DNA of 64,000 nucleotides from Salinibacterium sp. dk2585 (GCF_008001035.1 NZ_CP042856.1:1488001-1552000); one strand, 5' to 3'. Shown: positions 1 through 8,571, counted from the stretch's first letter. Numbers and translations are program-made. Notes: a model not told the origin generated them from the sequence alone.

Positions 1-386
1 CGGCCCTGGTGACCGAGCGACCTCTCCCACTCGTCCTCCGAGGGGATCAGATCGAAGGAGCGGTCGGTGACGTGCGTAAACGGCCCGAACCGGGCAAACA
101 GCGCCGCCGCGGCGGCGTCGACCATCCCGGCCCCCGTCATGGCCCACAGATCGTAGAGATCGCGCGGGGCGTTCCGGTCCTGCCAGGAGGACAGCTTCGC
201 GGCAGCGAACGCAGTCTCTTCCAGCCCGAGACATCGTCGCTCACCCCCGACGGTCTCCTCTCGGACCTCGTTGCGTACTCGCCGGACGACCTCGACCTCG
301 AGGGGCCGACGGTGGCCGGAGCGGGGCACCGCGCTGGGCATCCCAGCACGTTTCAGCGCCGTCGCCGTGCTGATCGGGGCGCTCAT
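1..386 (-). pseudogene. AbiEii/AbiGii-type nucleotidyltransferase toxin, C-terminal remnant
   Basis: An open minus-strand frame runs from an ATG at 386 off the left edge without a stop (at least 128 codons). Its best landmark is RNAPRDLYDLW near residues 71-81, preceded by LGLEETAFAAAKLSSW, which resembles the conserved RDLYDL block late in AbiEii toxins (type IV toxin-antitoxin systems); an SEDEWERSLGHQ stretch after it also fits the family's C-terminal part. In full-length AbiEii proteins (about 280-300 residues) this block lies after the nucleotidyltransferase core. Here only about 70 residues precede it and the N-terminal GG/S and DxD-type catalytic motifs are absent, so the gene looks N-terminally truncated. 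No AbiEi antitoxin gene is adjacent. The family call rests on motif recognition only. Confidence 0.5.
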
Positions 387-560
387 CGTGTATGCCGGCG
401 GCTGGGGAAGACCACCGGGCGACGCGAACAGGCCGAGACCGGCGTCGTCCGGGAGACGCGCGCGCCGACTGATGCAGGGCGGCGCAGTACCAGCGCGGCA
501 GGAACGACCGCCGCTTCGGCGCGAAGGCGACCCTTCCGACGAGTCCCTCCAATCCCGGGC

Positions 561-3320
561 TCAAGGGAGCCGCACTTCCCTGAGCTGGCGTCGAGAGGTG
601 ATGCCGAGCTTGCGGAAGATGTTACGTAGGTGGGCCTCGATCGTTCGGGGACTCAGGAAGAGCTGCAAACCGACCTCCCGGGATGTCGCGCCCGTCGCGA
701 CCAGTCGAGCGATCTGCAACTCGTGACTGGTGAGCGCAGTGGCCGGCGAAGCGGTGCGTTTCCGCGGATACTCGCCCGTCGCGCGCAACTCCAGGGCGGC
801 GCGTTCGGCGAACGCCTCCGCGCCCATGGCTGACAGGAGCTCGTGCGCGACCCGGAGCTGTTCCCGGGCGTCTTGGCGCCGCCCTTCTCGGCGGAGCCAC
901 TCTCCATACACAAGGTGCGTGCGGCCGAGATAGCCCGTCATCCGGGATGCCCGGATTCGCTCGATCGCCTCGAGATACTGCTCTTCGGCAGCGGCTCCTG
1001 AGGTGGCCAACGCGCGCGAAAGCGCGGCCGCCCCGAGTGCCCACGGGGTGCCGCTGGCTTCGGCGCGGGCGCAGAGTTCGGTCAGCGCCGTGGCCGCGAG
1101 TTCGGGCTGACCGGCGCGAGTGGCAGCCTCAACCAGCTCGAGCAGGGCGAGGCCGGTGTTGGAGAGCTCGTTCGTCTCGCACCCCTCGGCCGCCGCGGTC
1201 GCAGCCGACTCGTAATCGCTCAAACCGTTGCGCAGCACGGCCAGCGAGTAGTTGGCGGTGGCCATCTCCGCGCCACCGCGGTGTCCCGCCGCGTTCTGTA
1301 CGCTCGCCGCGTACAGCCGGGTGGTCTCGGTCTCGTGACCACGCCAAGACGCCAAGATGACCTCCGCATACCGCAACGGCACGGCGCCAGTCGCCAGCGT
1401 GATTGCCGACGCTTCTGCGGAGAGCTCTGCCGCCTGGGACAGCTCGCCGGTGAGCACGAGTATCCCGGCGTGGCCGACGAGCGCCCCCGGCAGGGTGGCC
1501 AGCGCACCGGACTCGCGGGCCAGCCGGACGTTGCGTGCCGCCAGCACACGCAGCCGCTCCTCGTCGAACAGGGCGGCCGCGCTCCGCGTCGCGAGCCACA
1601 GCCAGCGGCGGCTGCCCATCTCACCCAGCGCCTCCCCGTCGAACCCGTGATCGTGGAACGCCTCGATCGCTCCGCGCACTGCGGGCGCTCCCTCCACGTA
1701 CCCCCGCGTGAAGGTCACGATCAGGGCGTCGAGCAGCAGATCCGACGGCGTCGGCGGTCCCGGGGGCGGCGGCGCTCCGAGAGCCGCCGCGGCCACTTCG
1801 CGCGCGCCGCGGACTTTTCCGGCCCCGCCGATGATCATTGCCGCGTCGATCGCGTGGAGATACGTCTCGCGAGCCAAGGCGGGATCGAGCGGGGCGAGAG
1901 TCTCGGCGGCGTCGAGCAGCATGCCCGGCACCTCTGCACCCTGTGTCAGCTGGAAGGCGATTCGTGCTCGGAGGAGCCCGAGTCGGGCGCGCTGCAGCTC
2001 GTCCAGCGGCCCGACCGCCGCGACGTCCAAAAGTTCCGCCGCCGCCATCGACGCCCCGGAGTCGTGCTTTGCGTGGGCCGCTGCCAGCGCCCGCCGGGCG
2101 CGGGCGGCCGGTTCGGGTGAGAGATCCGCAGCCTGCTGCAGGAACGCGGCGGCGGCGGCCACTCCGCCGCGTTCGCGTGTCCGATCGGCCGAGCGCTCCA
2201 GCTCGGCCGCAACCTCCTCGTCTTGCCCCCACACTGCTTGCGCTCGATGCCAGGCATAACGGTCCGGGTGGACCTGCGGGTCGATGGCGGTGGCGAGCGC
2301 CGCATGCACGCGTCGGCGATCGGTCGGTGAGGCGGCGCGGTAGACGGCTGAGCGCACGAGCGGGTGACGGAATCGCACACGGGTATCGATCTCCAGCAGC
2401 CCTGAGTCTTCCGCGGGCCCCGCAGCTTCGCGAGGCACCCCCAGGTGCTCGGCCGCTCGCCAGAGCAGAGCCCCATCTCCGGTCGGTTCGGCGGCGGCGA
2501 GCAACAGCAGCAACTGCGCCTGGGCGGAAAGCTCAGCCGACCGGCGATGGAAGACCTCCTCGACTCGGCGCGGGACGGTGAGCGAGTCCGGAACCTCGAA
2601 CCCGCCCGCGAGCCGGCTGGGCGGCGTGCTCCGTGGCAGCTCCAGGAGCGCGAGAGGGTTACCACGCGACTCCGCAAGGATCCGGTCACGCACGTCGTCA
2701 TCGAGCGGGGCTCTGACTCCCGCGGCCAGCAGCATCCGGGCGTCGTTCTCGGGAAGACCGTTCACCCGCAGCTCGGGCGACAGGCCGGCCAGGGGATCAA
2801 TGTCGTCGATGCCCACGTCGCGCGCGGCGAATAACAGTGCGACTCGCTCGGCCGAGATCCGTCGGGCGACGAACGTCAGGACCTGCGCCGAGGCCTGGTC
2901 GATCCATTGTGCGTCGTCGACGAGGCACAGTAGCGGGCCCTGCTCGGCGACTTCGGCCAGGAGGCTCAGCGTCGCGAGCCCGACGAGGAAAGGGTCGGGT
3001 ACCGCACCGCTGCGCAGCCCGAGGGCCACACCGAGAGCGGCCTGCTGCGGCTCCGGCAGCGCATCGGCATGGTCGAGCAACGGCGCACACAACTGGTGGA
3101 GGGCCGCGAATGCGAACTGCGTCTCGGACTCGGCCCCGCAGCATCCCGCGACTTCGAAGCCGAGAGACGTCGCGGCCTCGCGGGCATGCTCGAGTAATGC
3201 GGTCTTGCCGATGCCGGCTTCACCTCGCACCACCAGGGTCCCGCTGCGGCCGGCCTGCGCCTCGACGAGCAAGTGGTCGAGCGCGTCGCGCTCTGCGCGA
3301 CGCCCCAAGAGAGTTACCAA
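561..3320 (-). CDS. Large ATP-binding LuxR-family transcriptional regulator (LAL type)
   Basis: A 919-residue protein with the LAL layout (large ATP-binding regulators of the LuxR family): an N-terminal AAA/NACHT-like ATPase with Walker A GEAGIGKT (residues 33-40) and Walker B LCLVDDAQW (131-139), a long helical repeat middle, and a C-terminal LuxR helix-turn-helix with LTSHELQIARLVATG and LSPRTIEAHLRNIFRKLGI. Such proteins are usually cytoplasmic activators that sense a ligand or partner protein and bind promoter DNA with the C-terminal domain; the ligand here is unknown. The frame is intact over 2.7 kb. It stands alone on its strand in the island. A dyad lies about 50 bp upstream of the start. 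A decayed relative with the same N-terminal sequence lies at 5433-5750. Confidence 0.9.
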   Translation of the reverse strand: MVTLLGRRAERDALDHLLVEAQAGRSGTLVVRGEAGIGKTALLEHAREAATSLGFEVAGCCGAESETQFAFAALHQLCAPLLDHADALPEPQQAALGVALGLRSGAVPDPFLVGLATLSLLAEVAEQGPLLCLVDDAQWIDQASAQVLTFVARRISAERVALLFAARDVGIDDIDPLAGLSPELRVNGLPENDARMLLAAGVRAPLDDDVRDRILAESRGNPLALLELPRSTPPSRLAGGFEVPDSLTVPRRVEEVFHRRSAELSAQAQLLLLLAAAEPTGDGALLWRAAEHLGVPREAAGPAEDSGLLEIDTRVRFRHPLVRSAVYRAASPTDRRRVHAALATAIDPQVHPDRYAWHRAQAVWGQDEEVAAELERSADRTRERGGVAAAAAFLQQAADLSPEPAARARRALAAAHAKHDSGASMAAAELLDVAAVGPLDELQRARLGLLRARIAFQLTQGAEVPGMLLDAAETLAPLDPALARETYLHAIDAAMIIGGAGKVRGAREVAAAALGAPPPPGPPTPSDLLLDALIVTFTRGYVEGAPAVRGAIEAFHDHGFDGEALGEMGSRRWLWLATRSAAALFDEERLRVLAARNVRLARESGALATLPGALVGHAGILVLTGELSQAAELSAEASAITLATGAVPLRYAEVILASWRGHETETTRLYAASVQNAAGHRGGAEMATANYSLAVLRNGLSDYESAATAAAEGCETNELSNTGLALLELVEAATRAGQPELAATALTELCARAEASGTPWALGAAALSRALATSGAAAEEQYLEAIERIRASRMTGYLGRTHLVYGEWLRREGRRQDAREQLRVAHELLSAMGAEAFAERAALELRATGEYPRKRTASPATALTSHELQIARLVATGATSREVGLQLFLSPRTIEAHLRNIFRKLGITSRRQLREVRLP

Positions 3321-3721
3321 GGCGGTTCCCGTCCAAGCCTCGCGGGTTCCGTTCGAACCCCGTGAAAGTGTGTGCTAACGACACACAATATATCCAGGGG
3401 TGATAGGCACGGATGGGGAGTCGGGTGGCTACATATCCTGCCCAGGGCGAACCGTACCCGGTTCTTTGCGCTCATATGCGGGTGCCAGCACGGAGCCGGA
3501 CAACTCGAACCTCCCCGAACGGCCAGCGGTCGCCTCTGTCGCACCGCCTCTCATGCAGACAGGTGTTGGGCACGCACTCTCCGAACCCTGTCTGGGACGC
3601 ACAATTGAATGAGTAGAGAGAAGACGGGTACTTCGCCGCAGACGCGGTCCGGGCTGGCGGCTGATGCCGCCCTGGCCGGAGCGGCCCTCATTCGACTTCG
3701 GAAGCCATTGGCCGCCTGGCC
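3321..3721. other. Intergenic stretch without a supported gene
   Basis: About 400 bases between the LuxR-type regulator and a small hypothetical frame. Short open frames exist on both strands but none shows a recognisable family or a good ribosome binding site. The left end must hold the promoter of the regulator; a GTGTGT/ACACAC dyad (3368-3386) is the only structured motif I see. Confidence 0.5.
3368..3386. promoter_or_regulatory. Dyad upstream of the LAL regulator (possible operator)
   Basis: GTGTGT and ACACAC form a perfect 6-bp inverted repeat around a 7-base centre (GCTAACG), about 48 bp upstream of the start of the regulator at 3320. Position suits an operator or autoregulatory site, but alternating GT/AC repeats can be coincidental. 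Confidence 0.25.
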
Positions 3722-3985
3722 TCACTCCACGAGAAGTAGCAGGTCGTTCCGGACCTGAGAGGCGAGCGCCGTTGACTCCTGACCTTCCACGAGGAGTGCT
3801 GCGATGGCGGATTTGAGTGCCCGCCTGGCTTCGCCAGGGTCGAAGCTAGACGCGAGCGTTGGCTCTATCGCCTCCGTCACCTGCTGGGGCAACGTGCGAG
3901 CATCCCTCGCCTGCCAACCGCTCAGACCGACTCGCCGCCGATTCCGTCCATCCATCTCAGCGGTCCCGTCACGGTCGCCCATCAT
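3722..3985 (-). CDS. Hypothetical 87-residue protein
   Basis: An intact minus-strand frame encoding an acidic, helical C-terminal half (about residues 45-87, with EARRALKSAIAALLVEGQ) after a basic, low-complexity N-terminus. No domain is recognised and no signal peptide or membrane segment is visible. The C-terminal part looks protein-like in composition, the N-terminal part less so, and the start could lie further inside. It is isolated on its strand, so translation is uncertain. Confidence 0.35.
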   Translation of the reverse strand: MMGDRDGTAEMDGRNRRRVGLSGWQARDARTLPQQVTEAIEPTLASSFDPGEARRALKSAIAALLVEGQESTALASQVRNDLLLLVE

Positions 3986-4152
3986 GCCGCGACGTCGCCG
4001 TGGGCCAGCCCCGGCGACTCTAGGCGGACGCTTGACCGTGTTCCGACAACACGGTGTTCGCTGAACGTCATGAGAAACGAGAACGCGCGAGGTTCACGCC
4101 CGCGCCAACGATACGAGCAACATCGATCCGCGAGATCGCGAGGATTCGAGCG

Positions 4153-4434
4153 ATGAAACCCATTCGAGTCGCGCTCCTCGCCGTCATCATCTTTGCCTGG
4201 GTGATCGCGGCAGGGAGCTTCGTCAACAGCATCGCCGACGTCTCCAGTTTTCCTGGCGGCGTGCGGAGCGTGCTCGCGCTGTGGCCGGATGCGGACACCG
4301 TCGCCGGCACAGCCGTCCGGTTCGGCGCGGTGGCGGTGCTCATCGCCGGGATCGTCGGCTACAGAGCGCTCGGCAAGCGGGTCAAGCGCCGGCAGGCGCT
4401 CCCCGCGGACGCCGACGCCGACGCCGAACCGTGA
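4153..4434 (+). CDS. Small two-helix membrane protein
   Basis: A 93-residue protein starting MKPIRVALLAV. It has two hydrophobic segments, about residues 5-25 (VALLAVIIFAWVIAAGSFV) and 55-75 (VRFGAVAVLIAGIVGY), followed by a basic then acidic C-terminal tail (KRVKRRQ, then alternating Asp-Ala). I chose the ATG at 4153 rather than an in-frame upstream start at 4054 because the upstream part is basic, non-hydrophobic and unlike a protein N-terminus. The stop codon overlaps a GTG that opens the next small frame (GTGA overlap). No family recognised; function unknown. Confidence 0.6.
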   Translation: MKPIRVALLAVIIFAWVIAAGSFVNSIADVSSFPGGVRSVLALWPDADTVAGTAVRFGAVAVLIAGIVGYRALGKRVKRRQALPADADADAEP

Positions 4435-4532
4435 TCCACATTGATGAGAAGCGCGCCAGGTATCTCGTGCTCATCAGCAACGTGACGCAGAACTACTTCA
4501 CGGCTACCGGGCTGAAGAAGTACAAGGAATAA
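4431..4532 (+). CDS. Possible 33-residue protein coupled to the upstream membrane protein
   Basis: A GTG at 4431 overlaps the stop of the preceding gene by four bases (GTGA) and opens a 33-residue frame (VIHIDEKRARYLVLISNVTQ at its start) ending in LKKYKE and a TAA stop. The GTGA junction is the usual actinobacterial arrangement for translational coupling, and the composition is less GC-extreme than non-coding frames nearby. It could also be the tail of a decayed gene. No family recognised. Confidence 0.3.
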   Translation: MIHIDEKRARYLVLISNVTQNYFTATGLKKYKE

Positions 4533-4554
4533 GGGCGTTGCGATCCCGGCGCGG

Positions 4555-5319
4555 CTATTCGGACGCGCGCCCCTCGTCGGCCGGATCGGCATCGCGCTGC
4601 TGCATCTGCTCATGCGCGAGCCGGCTCGCCCGGACGATCACGTCGAGCTGCGCTGGGTTGTAGAGGGCGGCCACCGACTCGATGAGAGTGTCCTGCGTCG
4701 CCTTGAGGCTCTTGGAGACGTGCCCGGTTTGATCGCTCAACCAGTGGTAGTCGGACAGATGCCTCGCGATGCTCGGTGCATACTGCTCAGCCACCCGCTG
4801 TCGGGTGTGCTCGTCGGCGTCGGGCGCCAACGTGTCGAACGCACCGCCGACATCTTCCGGCTCCGACTCGACCATTTCACGGAGATCTGCCATCGCCTCC
4901 TCGTCATACAGCCGGGAGTAGATGAGCATGAGCGCCCGCTCCGGCTTGGACAGCTTCGACGCGACTCCTTCGAAACCGGGAGGCAGGTCCGTCACGGAAG
5001 AGCCGATAAGGATCGCACTGATCTCAGCGCGAGCACGCTGGAGCCGCTCGATGCTCTTCGCGAGATCCGCATCAACCGCCGTCAGCGCCGCAGTGGGAGT
5101 GTCGTCGCCGAACCCCACCTGCTGAATCCGGTCGACGGGCACTCCCAGGTCGCGCAGGCGGCGGATCTGCAGGAGTCGGATCAGATGCCGGACCTCGTAC
5201 TTCTTGTACCCGTTCGACATGCGATCAGGTTCCTCGAGCACGCCCACGCGGTGGTAGTGGCGGACGGTGTTCACGGTCGTCCCGGCAAGATCCGCGATCT
5301 CTCGTGTGCTCCACGCCAT
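4555..5319 (-). CDS. MerR-family transcriptional regulator
   Basis: A 254-residue protein. Residues 1-70 form a MerR winged helix-turn-helix (STREIADLAGTTVNTVRHYH, then GYKKYEVRHLIRLLQIRRLRDLGVPVDRI), followed by the usual long linker helix near residues 85-105. The C-terminal 140 residues are helical and lack the metal-binding cysteines of metal-sensing MerR proteins, so the inducer is probably organic or unknown. The family normally binds between -35 and -10 of its target promoter. It stands alone, convergent with the small membrane-protein gene on its downstream side; its target is not evident. Beyond it lies a regulator remnant. Confidence 0.88.
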   Translation of the reverse strand: MAWSTREIADLAGTTVNTVRHYHRVGVLEEPDRMSNGYKKYEVRHLIRLLQIRRLRDLGVPVDRIQQVGFGDDTPTAALTAVDADLAKSIERLQRARAEISAILIGSSVTDLPPGFEGVASKLSKPERALMLIYSRLYDEEAMADLREMVESEPEDVGGAFDTLAPDADEHTRQRVAEQYAPSIARHLSDYHWLSDQTGHVSKSLKATQDTLIESVAALYNPAQLDVIVRASRLAHEQMQQRDADPADEGRASE

Positions 5320-5432
5320 GTGCGGCCCCTTCCTCGTGCACCTCAGCTAAGACCATGTTCCGGGGACACAGTCAAGCCGCTCCCGGCTGCCGGGGGCGGC
5401 ACCGAGCACCAGCCGAACTCGGAGCGCCCGCG

Positions 5433-5750
5433 TCAGCGAAGGGTCAGCGCCCGGAGATCCCGGCGGGAGGTGATCTCGAGCTTGCAAAGCATTGAGGGTC
5501 CCGCGCCCGACCAGGAACCGGTCGGGCGCGGGACCGCCTTCCTGCCCGAACGCCACGCCGAGGGCTGCCCGCTGCGGATCGGGCAGCGCGCCCACGCGGT
5601 CCAGCAGGGGCGTGCATAACTGGTGCAGGCCGGGCGAACGCGAACTGTGTCTCGGACTCAACTCCGACCGCGGACTCCACTCGGAAGCCCAAGGAGTCCG
5701 CCAGGAGGCGGGCGTGATCGAGCAGCGCCGTCTGGTCGAGTCCCGGCAAG
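5433..5750 (-). pseudogene. Decayed paralogue of the LAL regulator with a large internal deletion
   Basis: Reading the minus strand, DQTALLDHA, DSLGF, ESETQFAFA, LHQLC, PDPQRAALGVAFG and RFLVG line up in order with residues 38-115 of the regulator at 561-3320. A frameshift falls between ETQFAFA and LHQLC (near 5635). Immediately after RFLVGRGTLN, in another frame, the sequence becomes CKLEITSRRDLRALTLR then stop, which matches the extreme C-terminus of the same family (RKLGITSRRQLREVRLP). About 750 codons between are gone. The Walker A motif is also lost (GLDQT for GIGKT). It cannot make a functional regulator. Confidence 0.8.
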
Positions 5751-6268
5751 CGGCGTGATCGCACCCTGGAGGGCGCCGCTCTCGATGCGCTCGTTCTGCA
5801 CCATCGCGGTCCGACCCGGGATCGCCCTCGGAGGAACCCGCCCGTCTGATGCCGCTCGTTCCCGCCCGGGACACGTACCTGCCGGTGAAGGAGAAAACTG
5901 AACATGGCTACTTACGCTTCGACCAGTCCACCCGCCTCTACCCGGGATCCACGGTCCCGGCCGTCGAGAAGCTCGACCTCCACGTGGATGACGGCGAGTT
6001 CCTCGTCCTCGTTGGCCCCTCCGGAAGCGGGAAGTCCACCGCGCTGCGCACGCTGGCCGGTCTCGAAGAGGTCAACGACGGTCGCATCCTGATCGGCGAC
6101 CGCGACGTCACCGACGTGCCGCCGAAGGACCGCGACATCGCGATGGTGTCCCAGAACTACGCGCTGTAACCGAACATGACGGCGGCCGAGAACATGGGAT
6201 TCGCGCTCAAGATCGTCGGCATCAAAACGGAGGAGCGGGCCAGCCGCGTCCGCGAGGCCGCGAAGCTG

Positions 6269-6304
6269 CTGGACCTCGAGCCGTACCTGGACCTCGAGCC
6301 GTAC
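6269..6304 (+). repeat. 18-bp direct tandem duplication inside the ABC ATPase pseudogene
   Basis: The unit CTGGACCTCGAGCCGTAC occurs twice in a row, doubling the encoded LDLEPY. Intact family members carry a single copy before the signature region, so this is a lesion; it keeps the frame. Confidence 0.85.
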
Positions 6305-6921
6305 CTGAACCGCAAGCCGAAGGCGCTTCCCGGCGGTCAGCGGCAGCGGGTGGCGATGGGTCGCGCGATCGTGCGGCAGCCGCAGGTGTTCCTCATGGAC
6401 GAGCCGCTCTCGAACCTCGACGCGAAGCTCCGGGTGCAGACGCGCACGCAGATCGCGTCGCTGCAGCTCCGGCTCGGCGTCACCACCGTCTACGTCACCA
6501 CGACCAGACCGAGGCCCTGACGATGGGCGACCGGATCGCCGTGCTGAAGGACGGCGTCCTGCAGCAGGTCGGCACCCCGCGCGACCTCTACGAGAAGCCG
6601 AACTACGTTTTCGTCGCGGGCTTCATCGGCAGCCCCGCGATGAACCTGTTCCCTGCCGACGTCACCGAGGGTGGCGTCAAGTTCGGCACCGCCGTCGCTG
6701 CCACCGAGCGGGACGCCTTGGCGCGCGCGAGCTCGAGCACCGTCACCGTCGGCATCTGCCGCGAGGATGTGCTGGTCGCGACGAGCGGCGAGGGTCTGCA
6801 GCTCGAGGTCGACGTGATCGAGGAGCTGGGTGCGGGCGGCTACCTCTACGGCCACACGCAGGTCAACGGGGCGCGGCTCGACATCGTCGCTCGCGTCGAC
6901 GGCCGCAACCACCCGATGGCC

Positions 6922-6935
6922 GGTGACCGGTGACC
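6922..6935 (+). repeat. 7-bp tandem duplication causing a frameshift
   Basis: GGTGACC is repeated directly. With a single copy the frame would read on into DHIFITPKPQHIHVF; with two copies it hits TGA at once. This marks a slippage-type insertion. Confidence 0.8.
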
Positions 6936-7040
6936 ACATCTTCATCACCCCGAAGCCGCAGCACATCCACGTTTTCGACCAGGTGACCGGCGAGCGCCTG
7001 TCGAAGGCCGCGATCGCCGCCGCCTGACCAGCGGAAGCAG

Positions 7041-7079
7041 GAAGCGGCCGTGCCCCTTGAGGTGCGGCCGCTTCTCTTT
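7041..7079 (+). terminator. Rho-independent-type terminator
   Basis: GAAGCGGCCG (7041-7050) and CGGCCGCTTC (7065-7074) form a perfect 10-bp stem with a 14-base loop, followed by TCTTTG. It sits 14 bp after the end of the ABC ATPase pseudogene, so it is that gene's original terminator. Confidence 0.75.
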
Positions 7080-7525
7080 GCTGGCCCGGGATGCTGCCGG
7101 CCGCTCTGCATCCGCTGACGCTGTTTCGTCGCAACATGGTCAAGGTTTCCGGCAGTGCGCGAGTCGCATCCGCGAGAGCGTCGAAGGGTGCCGGGGCGCC
7201 GTCGTCCAACGACAGGGTGGATGAGAACCCGAACCGATGCTGCGCTCCCCCGGCCGCCGACGAATCGCGCGAGATCGGCGCGAGAGGTGCGTTGTAAGCA
7301 TGGCGGAGCACACGAGTGGGCGCGGATAGCGCCGGTACCACCGTGAATGCGTTGCGGCACTACCTCTGCCTTGACCATGTGGCGACAACAGGGTGTCGAC
7401 TCTTCACGGAACCAGGGAAGAAAAGCGTTCAGTAAGAACCGCAGCCGGCAGGTGGCTGTCAGACCGCAAGCTGCGTCCGGCACGCGCGGTTCGGAGCGCG
7501 ACACCTCAGGGAAAAGGAAACCTCG
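7080..7525. other. Intergenic stretch without a supported gene
   Basis: About 450 bases between the terminator and the small membrane-protein gene. A minus-strand open frame here contains SSTLSLDDGAPAPFDALAD near 7150-7215, which looks somewhat protein-like, but it has no recognisable family, no clear start, and runs on antisense through the ABC pseudogene. It may be a further gene remnant. The right end carries a good ribosome binding site (AAGGAAA) for the gene at 7526. Confidence 0.4.
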
Positions 7526-7891
7526 ATGCTGCGAAGAGTCGGAATCGGAGTCGGACTCACCGGCACCATCAGCGGAATGGTCGGGTCGCTGTGGCACGCG
7601 CTTCTTCCGACGCCGGACGCGAACATCGGCGCAGGAATGCTCGTCGTCGCCGGAATGACGTTGGCCACGGTCGGTGTCGCCCTGTGTGCCCTCTCACTCA
7701 TCTCGGACCGCAGGAAACGCATCCTCGAGGGTTTTCAGCATGCTTCCGTCGTCTCTGGGCGGGAGAAGGCAGCCCCGTGGGCGGCGGCCCGCCCTTCCGA
7801 CGTCAAGAGGGCGGCCACTGCACGAGCGCCGCGTCGACCACCCATTGCAGAGCAGCATGAGAGGGACATGTGGCGCGCAACGAAACGGTGA
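7526..7891 (+). CDS. Small membrane protein of unknown function
   Basis: A 121-residue protein starting MLRRVGIGVGLTG, with two hydrophobic segments (about residues 5-27 and 36-60, the second containing MLVVAGMTLATVGVALCALS) and a basic, Ala/Arg/Pro-rich C-terminal tail likely to face the cytoplasm. The start is supported by AAGGAAA about 6 bases upstream. Its 3' end overlaps the next gene by 22 bp, which suggests co-transcription with the following membrane protein and esterase. No family recognised. Confidence 0.6.
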   Translation: MLRRVGIGVGLTGTISGMVGSLWHALLPTPDANIGAGMLVVAGMTLATVGVALCALSLISDRRKRILEGFQHASVVSGREKAAPWAAARPSDVKRAATARAPRRPPIAEQHERDMWRATKR

Positions 7892-8514
7892 AGCCCGGGG
7901 ACGGCCATACGCTGTCGAACTATCGCTGGTGGCAGCTGTTTTCACGGTCCCTCCTCCATCTGCACCTCACCGGCGAGGGCGGCACACCGGAGACCTGGTC
8001 CGTCGACGTGCGGCACGGGGGCGATTCAGACGGCGAGGTGCACGCGCGGCTCTACCGCAATGGTGTCCACCAGGCCAGCGCTACGCTTCCCGCCGCGTTC
8101 GCGGTGCCTGGTGGCACCATCGAAGTCGCGGTCAGCAACTTCGGGCTCAGGCGTGGCCACTATGTCTCGCACGACGGTTCGGAGCGGCAGCTTGAACCCG
8201 ATCCCGCCTCGGCCGAAGGACGGCGCGCCCGCCTTGAAAGAACCAACCCGGCGCTGAGTCGTGCCGTTGGCATCGCGTCGGTGAGCGTGCTTTCGGTCGC
8301 TCTTGTGCTCGGCGTGCCGCAGCTTGTCGAGCAGCTCACGCAGCTCCCACCCATCGCGGAGAGCATCGGCACGTTTTCCAGCCCGCTCCACCTCCCCGAC
8401 TGGGCAAACGTGTCGCTTCTTGTCGGAACGCTCGTAGCGAGCACCGAGCGTGCACTCCGGCTGCGCTACAACCGGATCCTCGATGGCGGGCTTCTCGACG
8501 GTGGTGACGAGTGA
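7870..8514 (+). CDS. Hypothetical protein with a soluble N-terminal domain and two C-terminal membrane helices
   Basis: A 214-residue protein from a GTG at 7870 (GAGAGG upstream). Residues 1-115 look like a soluble beta-rich domain beginning GDGHTLSNYRWWQLFSRSL, with alternating hydrophobic strands (VDVRHGG, EVHARLYRNG, TIEVAVSNFGL). Two hydrophobic segments follow, about residues 136-157 (VGIASVSVLSVALVLGV) and 178-198. It overlaps the gene upstream and is followed after 57 bp by a membrane-anchored esterase, so the three may act together. I do not recognise a characterised family. Confidence 0.65.
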   Translation: MARNETVKPGDGHTLSNYRWWQLFSRSLLHLHLTGEGGTPETWSVDVRHGGDSDGEVHARLYRNGVHQASATLPAAFAVPGGTIEVAVSNFGLRRGHYVSHDGSERQLEPDPASAEGRRARLERTNPALSRAVGIASVSVLSVALVLGVPQLVEQLTQLPPIAESIGTFSSPLHLPDWANVSLLVGTLVASTERALRLRYNRILDGGLLDGGDE

Positions 8515-8571
8515 ACCGGCCGCTCGGCCCGGACACCGTCCCCGCCGACCGCCCAGACGAAGAGGGATGAC

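Larger units (their letters stand above)
5904..7027 (+). pseudogene. Broken ABC transporter ATPase of the UgpC/MsmK (CUT1 sugar importer) family
   Basis: The pieces together cover a typical 360-370-residue sugar-importer ATPase: [15 protein letters not shown], Walker [44 protein letters not shown], Walker [16 protein letters not shown], then the MalK-type regulatory fold ([16 protein letters not shown]). Lesions: a frameshift just after the ATG at 5904; TAA at 6167-6169 where the family has ALYPHM; LPGGQ instead of LSGGQ; a duplicated 18-bp unit (6269-6304); a lost C near 6500 (VTTTRPRP for VTHDQTEAL); and a 7-bp tandem duplication at 6922-6935 that shifts the frame before DHIFITPKPQHIHVFD. 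No permease or binding-protein genes lie nearby. It is a dead gene. Confidence 0.9.

Noticed and set aside
7103-7341. Minus-strand frame with a protein-like stretch between the ABC pseudogene and the small membrane protein gene
   Set aside because: No family recognised, no convincing start, and the frame continues antisense into the pseudogene; kept only as a remark in the gap entry.
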